NCBI GenBank assembly: GCA_964019165.1
Contig: OZ025271.1
Coordinates: forward strand, 9,867,775 to 9,931,774
Direction of reading: 5' to 3'
Origin: Mastigias papua
Lineage: Eukaryota > Cnidaria > Scyphozoa > Rhizostomeae > Mastigiidae
Length of the DNA stretch: 64,000 bases
This document shows, piece after piece, positions 46,624 to 59,760 of this stretch. Every line of letters starts with the position of its first letter. Position 1 is the first letter of the stretch. The notes under the pieces are model-generated. The model was not told the origin of the DNA. It did no database searches and saw nothing but the letters and a program-made list of their open reading frames with translations. The translations under genes and the position numbers were made by a program.

Positions 46624-48086
46624 CACTTGGTGAGCAAAAATATTGCACCTCCTAGTGTTTTCAAAATGGCGGACATGGCACCATGTTCTGCTCTATGAAA
46701 ACTGCCTACGGTTTCTTTGACCAACCACTTGAGTTAAGCGTTAGAAATTAATATGTCATTAACTATGAACATTGCCAAGATAAACCAAGCTAGAATTCTG
46801 ATTACAATCCACAAGAATTTACAGTTATTTCAGTATTTCGTTGGATAGCCACGCTTCTTTTTTACAGCCAAAATTCGTCGTGGAAGAGACTCGTATAATT
46901 TGCCAATAAAATCCCGTGAAATTCGGTCCTATTAGATATGACTCTGGTTTGAAGCTCTTCTTTGGTTGTTGGAGGACCTCTTGGGTCACTATTAAGCTTG
47001 TTTTTTATAAACAACCATATATTTTCAATAATGTTCAAGTCAGGGCTTTGTGCTGGCCATGGCAAAACAGGAACGCCTCGAAGATAAATATATATCTTTG
47101 TGTATGCTACTCGATGTGGGGGTGCATTATTTGAATATGAAAGGCCTATCAGTAGTCCCAAACATCGATTCAACATTGGCAAAAAGGTTGTCATGTAATA
47201 AACAAACATATTTTTCTGCATTTACGGTTCTATCACAGACTACCAATTTACCAACGCCAGTAGGCCCAACACACCCCCAGAACATCAAAGGGGTGGCATT
47301 TCTGAACGTCTGCTGGAAAAGAGTAGGATCATTGACCTCTTGTTTTGTACGCCAAACTCGTAGTGTTTTACAGCCATTTTTAAGTCCAAACCTGCACTCG
47401 TCGGAGAAAACCACGTCTTTCCACTCGGCTACTTGCCAGCCCTGAACAGCACTGGCCCACCTTACCCTAGCTTTCCTACTTTGAAAGGAAACAAATGGTT
47501 TTCGTTTTCTGGCATAGTTTCTAATTCCATATTTCTTGAGAATACGTTTCACAGTCCACTTGGATAGGTTTCCTTGAAGGTGGATGGAAAATAGCTCGTT
47601 TGTGATAGTTTTCAAATTTGAAACCCTATGCTTCTTTGCAAGACGACAAACATACCTCTCTCCCCGAACATCGATTGTTTTTGGTCGTCCACATCTTTTT
47701 AGCTTATCAGGATAGCCAGATTTTTCATAGCGCTTACAAATACGTATTACAGTAGAATGGTGACACCCAACAGCTGTTCCAATTTTTCTAACGGATAGTC
47801 CATTTTTTCGCAAATTTACCACCGAAGCCCTCTCAAAATTTGTAAATTCCTTAGTTTTAGGTATGGCTTCGCATTTTTGCTTAATCTCTTTTGTTTACAA
47901 TGTTTTCCTTTCGTTCAAAGTGCTAAAATGGCGTTAGCAAGTTTTTCGAATCTCTCGCCAAAACTGAAGCAAAACATATATTGTTTAATGGGATAAAATT
48001 CACTCTCAATGGATGTGTTTGTGCTGATAGGCCTAAAGTGGCTGCCATTTTCAGACAGGAGGTGCAATATTTCTGCTCACCTAGTG
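46624..48086 (-). mobile_element. Tc1-like DNA transposon with both terminal inverted repeats
   Basis: The left end starts CACTTGGTGAGCAAAAATAT and the right end is the complement of CACTAGGTGAGCAGAAATAT. About 27 of the first 30 bases match. TA flanks the left end directly; the right end has CTAA, so the TA is offset by one base. A single transposase pseudogene fills the interior. Length about 1.46 kb, normal for Tc1. Confidence 0.85.
46862..47864 (-). pseudogene. Tc1-like transposase, pseudogene (DD34E family)
   Basis: The protein aligns from the codon at 47864-47862, now ATA where a start would be expected. It carries a paired helix-turn-helix DNA-binding region (NGLSVRKIGTAVGCHHSTVI, then GRPKTID) and the DDE core. 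The first Asp is in VFSDECRFGL. The second catalytic position is Asn (NNAPPHR) instead of Asp, and a frameshift lies just before it. The Glu is in AQSPDLNIIENIWLFIKNKL, 34 residues after the second position, which defines DD34E. A transposase with a lost start, a frameshift and a catalytic substitution cannot act. The frame is otherwise well kept, so the copy is relatively young. Confidence 0.88.
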
Positions 48087-48379
48087 CTAATTGCTCTCCG
48101 CTCAATAAGGTTACTATGTATGTCAAAAACATATCAATTCAAACTGCATTAATGTATATATTAAGCCCAGGCCAAACAAGTCGATTTTTTTCACTCGAAT
48201 TCTCTTTCCAAATTTTATCTCAGACGTTTGAGATAAGCGACCAACATCTTTTTCTCAGTCCACACAAAAACAACAGATTGGTCTCCTGTCTTTTGCACAT
48301 TAGCGCTGTCTCACTGCAATATTCGAGTGTCCGTTCATGAGAATGTTTTCACTCATCATAGAAAGTTATAATTGCGTTT

Positions 48380-48605
48380 CTCCTTTTAATTTTGACCAGA
48401 AAGGTCAACATATCCGGCATTTCCGACAAATGGGACCACGATAATTTTTGGAGATTGCGAAAAGTTCGAGATAGCAGAGTTTGAGATATCTAACATTATT
48501 TAAAAGGAAATATTAACTCAAAACTCAGGGGACTTGAACAATTGTTCGACATAGCGAAAGTTCGAGATAGGCCAAATACGAGATAGCGGATGTTGACTGT
48601 ATATG
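48380..48605. mobile_element. Possible pogo/Tigger-like terminus
   Basis: The complement of the right end reads ACAGTCAACATCCGCTATCT, followed by repeated TCGAACTTTCGCTAT-like words. This is the style of pogo-type inverted repeats. The opposite terminus is not seen. Confidence 0.35.
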
Positions 48606-51600
48606 CATGGTTTATGAAGCGTTCGCATATATAGTAAATGAATTAAATAAAGACAAACTTAGCGACGATCTAGAATGACAATTAGGCCAAGAAAGTAAAG
48701 AGACAGTAGTTCTAATTACCATAAACAATAGAGCTGGTGGATCAGAAGGCCCATTCCCATTTTATAAGAATTTGCAATTTAGTATATAATTCGATCTAGT
48801 TCAGCCCGTTCTCTTGGAAACATTGCTCAACATGACTTTGTCATTCAACTAAATCTTGTGTAGTTTCATTCGCTTGATCAAACGATTGATTAGCTAGTTT
48901 TTAATCATCCTCAAAACTTTTTCGACATATTTTGTGTAGTCTTCCTATGTTTCAGAAGCAAGATAGCAAGAAGAAACAGAGACATTTCGTCGTCTTGATG
49001 TTTACATTAATGGCATATTTTCATGTAATTAAGTTAAGACATATCCTGTGAGTTAATCTAGTGACACATCCAGAGACTAAAAGGTTCATCAGTAGTGAAT
49101 ATAAAGAGGGAGAGTAAGATATAACTGGATACAAAAAGAAGGATCAAATTGATGGAAATGATATAAGGTTCTAAATTTAGCTGTTTATTACCAAACTACT
49201 TAAAAACCTCTACCTTATTAAAAATAATTCTTTTAAATATGGTACATACTATATAGCTTTACTTCAGTCACCGTGGTATTTAACAAATATTAGGGTAAGT
49301 TTCATAGTAAGGGATTTTATGTAAACTACAATCACCTTTTATTATAAAGTGTTACTTCTCCTTTAGGAAATGGTGTACTATTGTCAAACCATCCTATCAT
49401 AATTAATAGCGATATGCGCTATTAGTTTATAGCCATAAGTATTATGTAGTATGCATTATGGCTCGTTGGCGTAGTGTCGATGTGACGGTCTAAAAATACG
49501 TCTGTAACAAGAGGGCTTATAAGAACATGTTGAAATTAACAGGGTCTTCTTGGTTTAACATATAAAGTTTAACTTACTCTCTAAGTACACACTTGCTGAC
49601 TTTCCTCGATGTATCTACAGTTTCAGACTTATTCCAATTTTCAAATCTTGCATTATTTGACGTTAGCAGCTAGAATTGATTGCTTTAAACAAACCAGTAA
49701 AATGAAAACACCACTCTCCGAACCAAATGCAATCTACAGATTTAGTCGTTTCAATATTAGCTATGCACTGGTTTCACTCACTGCTGACGACATTTCTAAT
49801 TACAGAGCGAATTTTCGAATGTCTAGAAACAGCCATTGTAAAGTTGTGTGCAAAGGTTTTTAGAGCACGAAATAACTATCTAGATAAGCTTTATTTTTTA
49901 ACTTGACATTCTAAAAGTAGTTGTAATCTTGCTTCATAATTCCTGAGTGATATAGCCTTACTGCCTCTTAAGTAGTTGGTGATCTTTAGAATAGTTTCTT
50001 AAAAACTAACTTGTTACACTTGAGGTGAATGGAGTAACAGTATAAAAGAGAGGTCAAAAATTTTCCCTGAATTTCACGACATAATCTATGCAACAGATGA
50101 GTCCGATTTGATAAAACTGAAAGTGGAAAAGAGTTGAATGTTTCTATTTGAATAGGACATCTGGCATGTGCTATAATAAAAGCAGCGTTAGTGCATGCAT
50201 GAGATGACATTAAACAATATCCTAAGTTTACTTCAAAATATAACTGCACTTGAATGTGGGCCAGTCAATGCATAGATCTACGTTATTCTGTACACATAGC
50301 AGAAAACATAACTCTGCCAATTCAACCAAATTACCATGCATATATGCTGAAACTTGCTGTCTGTAGCAAATTAACGAGAGATGTGATAACCTCCACCCAT
50401 CCTTACTGTCCATGCCTATGTTTATTAAGTCTTTTAATTATTGGTCATGTATCACGGATCCAACGACATAGCTTTGACTGGACGTTGTGAAGATAAATTT
50501 GGCTGAAGTATTGCTGACCTAGGATCTAGTTTATTTCATGTTCATGAGATTAGCACAGGATTTATTCACAAATCCCACTCATCACTCTTGAGTGAAATAT
50601 CTGTTTCATGACTGTTATGTCAATAAGGTGACAATATTCTAGATACTAATGTGTTAAACAAGCACTTTCTTAAACTTCCTTATCAGAGATAGTAATTCTT
50701 CTTAATGAATTTAACTTAAAGGTAAATATCAACCAATATTGAAAACATTGAAACAAGATATACGATGTACATGGCGGCAATCAAAATAAGGGTATTGGCG
50801 TTGTACTCATTCACAGACAGAAATCTAGTCACATTGTTTTAGGAGTGTGAATAATCATACTATTTCAATTGTACATACCTAGATAACTAACAAAAGGTGA
50901 ATGAAAATATATGGATTACTCATGGTTTACTCATGCAAAACTAATGAATTAGGTTAGAAATACAATGATATTTCATATATGCCAGAAGGACACTACTTGC
51001 CTGTTTAATCACTGCAACGACAACACAAGGCTAAGTGAAATGCCACAAGTAATCTAGTTTTGAATGTTGACTCAGGCTTCATTTTCAGGAGATTGTGGGT
51101 ATTTACGAGGTAACCCTATTCTTCGACATCAGATAGGTATGCACTGGAAATCTTATACTTTTGTCACACTTTTCAAATTAGACAATTTCTGCATGTGATG
51201 ATTAGGGTGAGGATTTTCTGCATTATCTGCATTATTGACTAAGTGCAGCTCTATCTGCATAATTTACTGATTTATACGTATTTTAGAGTAATCTAGGTGG
51301 TACCCCTAAAATCAACTTAACCTTCTGTGAACTACTAACATGTTCTATATTGCAATGTGCAAGTTTACCAATGGCAATTCAAAGAGCTTTTGCAGACTTA
51401 AGTAGAATGCCTAAACCTGCAGCGAAAAATTAAAAATCACAAAATGAGGCTCATTCATATACAACGTGCAAGAAACAATAAGACAATGAGACTTTTGAAG
51501 ATACCAACTTTGCAAACTGGTAGACAAATGATGTATAATAGTAATAGAATGCCTCATTGCAGAGTTTGGACAATGCGCACTCCAGATTTGTATTCCCAAA

Positions 51601-53208
51601 TGGCACTGCATTCACTGGAAAGGGATTGGCAAGGTGATAAAAGACGTAGCAGGCTGTGGTTTAAAAGCTTAATTCAATATATAGCAACATTTCTCAATTT
51701 ATTAGGAAAATAGTAATGAAACATTTGCTTTACAGACTTTACAGACTTATAAAATACAAAAGTAGCCAAATTAGTTTTACTTTGTCAACCAACCACCAAT
51801 TCAAGGGCACACTTAAAGTGCACACTTGAGATCAAGTGCACACTTCCGTACTTGACATTTTGCTTGTGAAAACTCGAGATCTTGTCGAAAAAGGCCAAAC
51901 TCTGCAATCGAGACAGAACGGCCTTTGTCTGATACTAGGACACCATTCATCGGATATATCATTACAAAATATAATTATGCTCTTTCTACCACAAAGGATG
52001 TCGTGCGATGATTTTTAGTTGCTTCAAAAAGTATCTTTCCTACCAGAAAATGTATGGCTAAAGAATATGTCAAGTACTACTTGCCCAAATCGCCCAAATA
52101 TGGAATAACATGCTGTGTATATAAAGTAAAATTTCATTCTTTTAATTTGTATAATTTCCTAATATTATTTCCTTACTGCTGTAAAATCTGGCAATTTTGT
52201 CAGAAACAGTTTGTACTGACAGATGATAAATGAAGTTACTGGCACCTTTTGAGATTTGACATTTAAGTGCAAGGAACCGAAGTTGTGCTAGACTTAAAGT
52301 CCTATACGTGCAGACTTATATATTCTTCGTATGTGCATGAAGTTATAAATATGCTTAAGGAAGTTTATAGCTCTAAAAGGAGAACCGCATATCCGTCTTA
52401 AAAGCAAAACATGGTAGCGTACAAGGCCTATTCAGCCATTATGTAACTTGAAATGTTAAACACCAGGTGACATCATAATGCAATGTGTAAACAACACCTT
52501 TATAGACTGTGCTATGTTAACAAGATAATGTACCCAATAAGAAGCTTCTTTAGCAAATCTACCCGCCTCTTGCTAAGCTCAGTTATCAGCACAATGTTCT
52601 CCAAAAGTTGAGTTTGAGATCAAGTACTTCATGTGTATAAGTACACAATCCTCTAATTATCCCCCTGTCCTGTGGGCATTATTTGCTTTGAAGCATTGTG
52701 AGTGAAAGCTTGAGGAAGGGTTTTTAAAGGGTAGCTTATCAAGTTATTTAAGCATCATTCTATACTTTTTCATTTCTTCATTTTTCACCAAGGTCTTCAT
52801 CATCATCCGTGATAGTGGCTTTTGAGGAGACCTAATCAACCATTTTAGGCCCTAGTATGGTGGCGTACTCAAGGTAGTTGACTTTCTGAAGGAGGCGAAA
52901 TCGAGATTTACGGTAAAGACGACTTACCTAGTGGTCCACTACAAATGCGATGAAATGGGAGTAAATAACACTGGAATAGATTTTTAGTATTGCAAGTAGC
53001 TCCAAGGTATTGTGATCAGGGAGCTTCAACTCTACATCCCTTCCCCATTGAAATCAAAATGTTTAAAACGAGTTTTCAATGATAAATTAAACTAATACAG
53101 GGCTGTCTTTTAATGCTGTCTGATTGAACTACATCCACCTCTCACAGAAATCAACATTGTCCATATTAACGAAATCTACCTTGTGATTTGCATAGCATAA
53201 GCATATCA
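48606..53208. other. No recognisable gene or repeat
   Basis: AT-rich single-copy-looking sequence. Open frames of 60-90 codons (49609, 51444, 51836) show no family features or splice context. Confidence 0.4.
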
Positions 53209-54251
53209 GGCCTAGTTTACAGGTCGCATTTCTTTCGCGTCGAATTAAATGCAATTAAATTCGACTGTAATGTGGCAAAACACGACAACAGATTTAAAGG
53301 TCGCATTTAATTCTTTCGCATCAAATTCCAAAGTGGCACCATACATATGAACGCATGCTCTTTTAGCAATGCAGTGTTGGGCACTAGTGTAGTACGTAAT
53401 ACCAAATGCAATCTTGCTGTACCAAAAATGAGAACAGCCTATGGCCAAAATCATTTGCGTTTCGCGGAGCCAACGTATGGAATAAACTTGACTCGGAAGT
53501 GAAGTTAGCTCCTTCCATTCAGTCATTAAAAACGAAACTAAAAGCATTAAATTGATATTATTCAAGGAAAGCTTCTTTGCATTCGCATTCATGAGACTAT
53601 CACTTTTCATTTTCATTTGACGTGTTTTTGTTGCTTTTTAATAGGAAATTATGGTACGTTTAATTACAATTCCTTTATTTTTGTTTTGCTGGGACAATTG
53701 GAAAGCAGTTGATATACTTGGCTGAATTGTATCCCAGGGTAAATATTTGTAAAATAAAAAAATAAAATAAAAATAAAAGCGGTGAGTAGTGGTGCGCTTT
53801 TGTTCGGAAATCGTCAAAATTGTGCAACTTTCATCAAATCATGAATTGGCGCTTACTTTTTTTATCTTTTCTTATCGTATTCTCCCCCATTTTTCCAATT
53901 AATTGGAAAGAACGTAAAGACATGAGCTTCGCTGCATTGTCAGTTGGCGCCATTTTCTACAACTACCTGTGTATTTTACGCATGCGTTATTGACTAAATA
54001 ATCATAGCCTTTGCTAAAATCCAGAACACAGCCTTGATCAATTTAGGTCGACGCGACACAAATGTGACCGTTAAATTGAGTCGCGTTTCTGCGTTTAATG
54101 CGACAAGCTTGGTGAACTACTGTCGAATTAAACTTTTAATGCGACAATAAATTTCAAGGTTGAGCTTCTGCCGGATGAAATTGACACTTAGTTTTTTCAG
54201 ACTGTTTTATTTAATTCGACGCCGCAGAAGTGCGACATTTAAACATAGCCT
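53209..54251. mobile_element. DNA transposon with GTCGCA/TCGAATTAAAT inverted ends, non-autonomous
   Basis: The left end GGCCTAGTTTACAGGTCGCA and CGCGTCGAATTAAAT face the right end, whose complement reads GGCTATGTTTAAATGTCGCA and GGCGTCGAATTAAAT. Between them, short repeats of GTCGCATTTAATTCG-like words occur in both halves. No transposase is present; about 400 bases in the middle are a LINE 3' end. Superfamily undetermined. Confidence 0.65.
53385..53779 (+). mobile_element. CR1/L2-like LINE 3' end with an (A/T) tail
   Basis: The segment MRTAYGQNHLRF followed after a one-base shift by GANVWNKLDSEVKLAPSIQS is the conserved C-terminus of CR1-like LINE polyproteins, ending TAA/TGA at about 53550. 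A short 3' UTR runs to a tail of AAAATAAAA units at 53748-53779. Inserted into the TIR element described separately. Confidence 0.7.
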
Positions 54252-54705
54252 CAACAAAGTGATTTTATTCATAGGCATAGCAAGAATAACCTTTGGGTTA
54301 CAGACTCCTCTTCTTACAAAAGCTCCACAAGAGCAAATTTTCAGAAAAAACCATAACTTTTTATAGGAAAAACCTGCAGCTTACCAATCATTAATCTTCA
54401 TTTTGCACCTTTATCCAATAGACACCTTGATACATTATGAGCAAATTTATGGTTTTGGATTATTTCATGTATTCCCTATTGCTTTGTTCCTCAACTTGTT
54501 GACTTACAATCCTTTTTGATACGCCTTTGGCAAGTGTTGTTTAATGTTCTTAACTTTGGATAAAGTATGAAAATTCTCAGATACACGGGAGGGCTTCAAT
54601 TGAAAATAACAGCAGCGAATGCTGATGTTTCTTTAAGTTCATCAGAACTTGTGTACCGAAGGAATGTATGTAGTTAAACTCTTCTTAGAATTCAAGTATA
54701 AACTC

Positions 54706-55640
54706 ATGACGCAAATCACAAATTCATCACACTAAATTCAATTTCATGACACCAAGTAAACATTTTTCACGCTAATTTCAAATTCGTCATACCACATTCA
54801 AATTCAGTACACAAAATTCAAACTCGTCACAAGAAACTCAAACGCGTCACAGCAAGTTCAAATTCAGTAAGTTCACGTTCGCCACAACATAAACAAAAAG
54901 TTTTAGTCCACAGATAAATAAGTTGAGGGAAACAACGGAATACTGCCTAATGAGGAGGATGAAGTTAGGTTGCCAATAGTAATTGAATGTGAAGTAAGTT
55001 TAAGCAGCCTTCAGTCAGAAGAGAGATTTTGTTCCTCATATCGAGTTGCACTGAACATAACTATTAGGACGTACTCCTTTAAAGATATGAATATAAAGTG
55101 ACTTTCACATATTTGTCAAATTACCACCATATTGAAATGACTTTACTCATTTTGATAAAAAGGCTTAAGAATAGACTTACAGCTCTATCTAGCTCTTGTC
55201 TCACCTTTGTCCTAACCTTCTACTCCTCAAATTCTTAACAAATTTTATCATCCATGACTCATATTTGTTCTTCTGAGCTCATTCCGTTGCTTTCCAGAAT
55301 ACAAGGAATGATTATGATAGCTACTAGTAACAGTACGTTATTTGCAATATCACAGAAAGATAATTGACAATGACCAACCATGGCCAGCGGAATGAAGAAA
55401 TCCCCGTTAAATCCCCTGCTGCATGGCCAACTTCTTTGAGACTTAGTAAACATTAGGGCACGTGCACTCCCCACACCATTAGCAAACACATCAATATGAG
55501 ATTAATATATCTGGTAATGGTCAGGCAACCTTGAATTTGGTGTGACAAAACGAAATTGAATTTGGTGTGATGAAGTTGAATTTGGTGTCACCAATTTGAA
55601 GCTGGCATCATTGATTTGAATTTCGTGTGAACTTGTAGGC
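54706..55640. mobile_element. Foldback-like element with 20-21-bp tandem repeats in both arms
   Basis: The left arm (about 54706-54880) repeats units of the type CAAATTCGTCACACCA. The right arm (about 55526-55640) repeats the complement, TTGAATTTGGTGTGA, five times at about 20-bp spacing. The 650-base centre has no coding potential. Inverted arms built of short direct repeats are the hallmark of foldback transposons. Confidence 0.6.
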
Positions 55641-55768
55641 CACGGCGGAGCATGCATTAGGAGGTCTCATTTTTGGCAAATAGACATTTTGTGTTCTTAA
55701 AACATGTGATCTTTTAAAAAATGAGTGTGCGATGTTGAATTAATTAATACTTTCTTCCTTTTGTATAA

Positions 55769-56621
55769 AGCCGCGTTTACACTATGCGATTAATCTTAAA
55801 AGATTTGTCGCAGCGTTTTTCACGATTTATCTTACAAGATTCATCTTACAAGTTTTGCTGTTTACACTGCGAAGACAAATGCCAGTATCACCGCCTCCGG
55901 GCAATGTTTTTCTCTGTCAACGAGTATTGTGTTCTGGCATAACCAGTGTTGTTTTGTGTTTAGCTTACAGTATGTGTATTTGAATGTTTTAGTTAAGTTC
56001 ATTTCTTGACGTTACAATGATAAGACACATCATCAGAGAGTTCTCTTCGTGTTGTAACTATTTTAGGCCTTGACCTATTGCCTAGGCTTGAAGGCTAAGG
56101 GACCATATATTTATGACGTCTAAACAAATTTCGTAAGTTTTAGCCCCCTTTCCCCTTGTTAAAGATAGTATTAATTCTATACAGCCTCTCCTTTATGACG
56201 TCTAAACTGTTTTACCCCCCTCTTCCACATACACATATATATGCACCCAAACACAATCAAAACTACCCATTAAATCTGTCATAAACAAGGTAATGTAGTT
56301 AATAGGTAATTAATACCACTTACAGACTACTCCCATCCCCTCTCTACAACGTCTAAAAAAGTATTAAGCTCATCGCACTCCCCCTCCCCCTTTTTCGCCG
56401 ACGTCATATATGTATGACCACTTAGCATATCAGCATTCTGATTGGCTGAATTCCCTACGATTAATCTTAGAAGTTGAACATGTTCAACTTTCAAGATTTG
56501 TCGTAGGAGCCGCTAAGATTAATCGCTGAAGGAGAAAATCGTACGATTTTTCTGTTTACACTATTCGATTTGTCGTATAAGACAAATCTTTCCAGATTAA
56601 TCGCATAGTGTAAACGCGGCT
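55769..56621. mobile_element. Harbinger-type MITE (TAA target), complete
   Basis: The ends AGCCGCGTTTACACTATGCG are perfect inverted repeats over 28 bases and are flanked by TAA on both sides (55766-55768 and 56622-56624), the 3-bp target duplication of PIF/Harbinger. The interior has further repeats of GATTAATCTTA and TTGTCGTA-like words. No transposase. Another element is nested at 56099-56421. Confidence 0.8.
56099..56421. mobile_element. MITE nested in the Harbinger-type element
   Basis: The ends GGACCATATATTTATGACGT and the complement of ACGTCATATATGTATGACCA form imperfect inverted repeats. The 320-base interior has repeated GACGTCTAAA words. Confidence 0.55.
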
Positions 56622-58549
56622 TAAGGATTGTTTCAACTTACCATTCACTTCCTGTATAGACTGACAACAATCGGCCTCTTTTTAAAGAGAACTTTTATTT
56701 CACATACGAAGTAATTGCAAGAGATCATCAAGAGAATTCGTTACAGGCCTCTATACTTTGAATAACAAGACTGTTGAGATTCTGATTTTCGGCTAAATTT
56801 ATGCTGCTGTGAGATCAATGGAGCTGCTGAAAATTAAAAGCTGCTGGCAAAACCTTAAGGCATAACTACTGGCAAATCTTGGGAAGAACTCTTACTGACT
56901 GCGTTAAACACAGGTGAGCATTCGTAATGGAGATATCTTGAGATGTTTTCACATATTTGCCGTGCAGCTCTTTTTGTAGCCAATGAGCCCTTTATAGCTC
57001 TAGTTCAGGACTAATCAAGTAGACACACAATAATATACATTTTAATCTACAACAAGATATAAAGTATATAACAAAGCATCTTATAAGAAACTAACAGTTT
57101 GATATATGTGTCTAAAATAATTTCACTTGTAAGCCCCCTCTCAATTACGCCCTCCCTCAAAAATGTCAATAATGTCAAAGACAAGCTGTAGTCAAAACAA
57201 GCGTAAACTTTGTGGTCTTGGTGATGTTCATTAGTGTGTCAATATACCAAATCAAAGTCAAGCTCAAAGGCCTATTTGATGTTAACAGACAAAATAGTAA
57301 CTTATGAAGGTTAATGAGATATACTTACAATACCACCATAGAAATTTGTTCATATTTCAGAAATTTATTAAACTCTCCTTGCAATAAGCCCCTCTAGAAA
57401 GTTCTCGAAAACGTTTAGTCGCGAAGGGGTTTATTAGAGAATTTACGGTACTTATTAAAAACTGAGAAAATCAAGTATGGGCCTTAGTACAATGACTTTT
57501 GTGAACTAAAAATGTCATGCTAGATTGATTTTTGGAGGATCAACCAACTGATTGCTTTATTGTGATATGTATGTTGCTTGTATAGGCTTTTACCTCCAAT
57601 ATGTCATCCGAGGTTAGGAGATTGAGCTCTGTTCAACATATTTCTAGATTGACTGAGCCCCCGGCTCTCCTTTCTTGAAAGCCTCTGCCATTATATAAAA
57701 AATACGCCAAATTAATCCAAATGAATAAATGAAATAAAAAAGTTCAATTTACTTTATGGCAATTGTCGGCATTGCTAATCACATAGGTTTTGAAATCAAT
57801 CTCTGCTTGTAGTTTAGATTTGAATAGATCCGAATGAAGTTAACAATTATCAGTTCAATGCAGAATTTGAAATGAATTAAGGAATATAGTTGAGGGCACA
57901 CTGCAACCACTCACCTTGATGAATTAAATAATTAGAATGAATTAAGAAATATAGTTGAGTGATTCTTGTGGACCATGTGTCAGGAAAGTTTTTGAAACAT
58001 CCTCTCGAATAAGCCTTCCAATCAACTAATCCCTTTTCAAAACCTGAAAAGTAATCTCACGCATAAAAAGTAATTCCACGTGGGATTATTCAAGTAGTTC
58101 TTTTGTATTATGCACTATAGGCATGATACATGACGAAGAAGCATATTTAAAAAAATGAACAGAGAAGTCTCGGCATCTAGGATGTCAATTATGTAAACAA
58201 AACAAATGTGCTCTAATTAAACTCCTTAAGAATCCATTCAAATCTTCGATAGGTAACTGCTGAAAATTGAATCTCCAAGATCTGATTTGTTAAATGCCTT
58301 TTTCTATCATTGGCTTTGATAGGCATAATCATAAGTATAAGTAAATTTCTCCTAGTTACAATAATCAACCTTGTCACGGAGATAATAAACAGCCTTGACT
58401 CACTCCACTGTATACATTAAAACACTCTGTACTTCCGATGGTCTTCCTACGCGATTTCCAGACATCTTACAAATATCTCTAAAGATGACTTTTCATGAAA
58501 TGCAACCTATGTGACTGTAGAATGTCCATGGACATCACCAATGGCTTTT
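56622..58549. other. No recognisable gene
   Basis: Short AATAAGCCCC-type words (57120, 57390, 58010) hint at old repeat fragments. No coding feature is supported. Confidence 0.4.
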
Positions 58550-58823
58550 GGGAGTGATTATTATTTACGACCGGGGCTTAAAAGTACTATAGGCCCCCAA
58601 ACATATTTTTACCCACCAATTTCCATAATTAAAATTATCTTTACCCCAACAATGGAAAGCAGCAAAACAAGATTGGATTTATGCATAAATATAGTATATG
58701 CTTTTTAACTACCTCTGTGTTCAAACATCATTCTGCTAACCCATCTAGCACAGCTTATCTTCTTCAGTTACCCCACAATTTTCTCTTCAGTCCCCATCCC
58801 GGTCATAAATAATGACTACTCCC
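58550..58823. mobile_element. MITE family B, copy 2
   Basis: The left end is GGGAGTGATTATTATTTACG and the right end CGGTCATAAATAATGACTAC. The interior shares GCAGCAAAAC and CACAGCTTAT-like blocks with copy 1 at 14011-14295. Diverged from it, no clear target duplication. Confidence 0.7.
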
Positions 58824-59699
58824 TTATGAAAATCAATGAATTTGGTTACTTCCTAACGTAGTGAGTTGCTTCCTAATGTAAGCGAAAGGTCGTTAGTTGG
58901 TTAACTATTATAGAAAAATCGTTGGTTTATGAAATGATACGGGCAACTGAGTGTTTCATGAACTAATACGGACAGCTTCAGGCAAGTTCAAATATCTGCT
59001 TTATATTATACCTCCTCAAACAGATCACGTGATAAATGTGCGAATTTCTGGCAAATGTGTCCTCATCTTGGTGGATTGGACTAATATTTGCAATATATTT
59101 GCTAACTAAAATATGCAATCACTTATATAAGGGGAGGGAGGCAGTGGTCATGTACCCATGTGAAATGCATCTATGAAAATGTATGTCTATAACGTTATCT
59201 TAGATACAGGTTTTGAAAGTGTCTTGTAATAAGGTACTTATGAATAGTATGATTACTATTTCAGTTACTATATCACTATGCGTTATTACTATTTCATATT
59301 TAAATACTGTTAATGCTAATGATAATACTATTAGTATTAGCATTAAAAGTATATTCAATGGAATAGCACTGTTTCGGAGTAATACTGCAAAATCCATATT
59401 CAAATGTCATATATTATGAAGTTGCCATATGCAAATTAGATTCAGAACACACATCAATCTAAGACACAAGAAGACAACAGATTCATTACTTTGGACTTTT
59501 TGATAAATTTTATGGTATTTAATCAAGAGATGACTTCATCAATAATAGGCTCCCAGAGATTTATGTACGTCATTTAGAGGATAAATTTGAAACCCGGAGA
59601 CATATGATATATTTGTATATTGCAAGGATTAAATGTTGAAGATAATGATTCGTTTGGATTTCCATCTCCATGAAAGAGCTCAGAATTGAAGAGTCTAGA
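58824..59699. other. No recognisable gene
   Basis: AT-rich, with overlapping short open frames on both strands at 59200-59420 that are probably chance. May be the 3' flank of the repeat gene that follows. Confidence 0.35.
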
Positions 59700-59760
59700 A
59701 CTCGTTTTGCATTCAGATACTATTTTAATGGACATTATCGTTTTGTGTCATAGTCCCTCA

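Noticed and set aside
59200..59419. Overlapping hydrophobic open frames on both strands
   Set aside because: Low-complexity ATA/TTA-rich sequence produces Ile-rich frames on both strands; no gene features.
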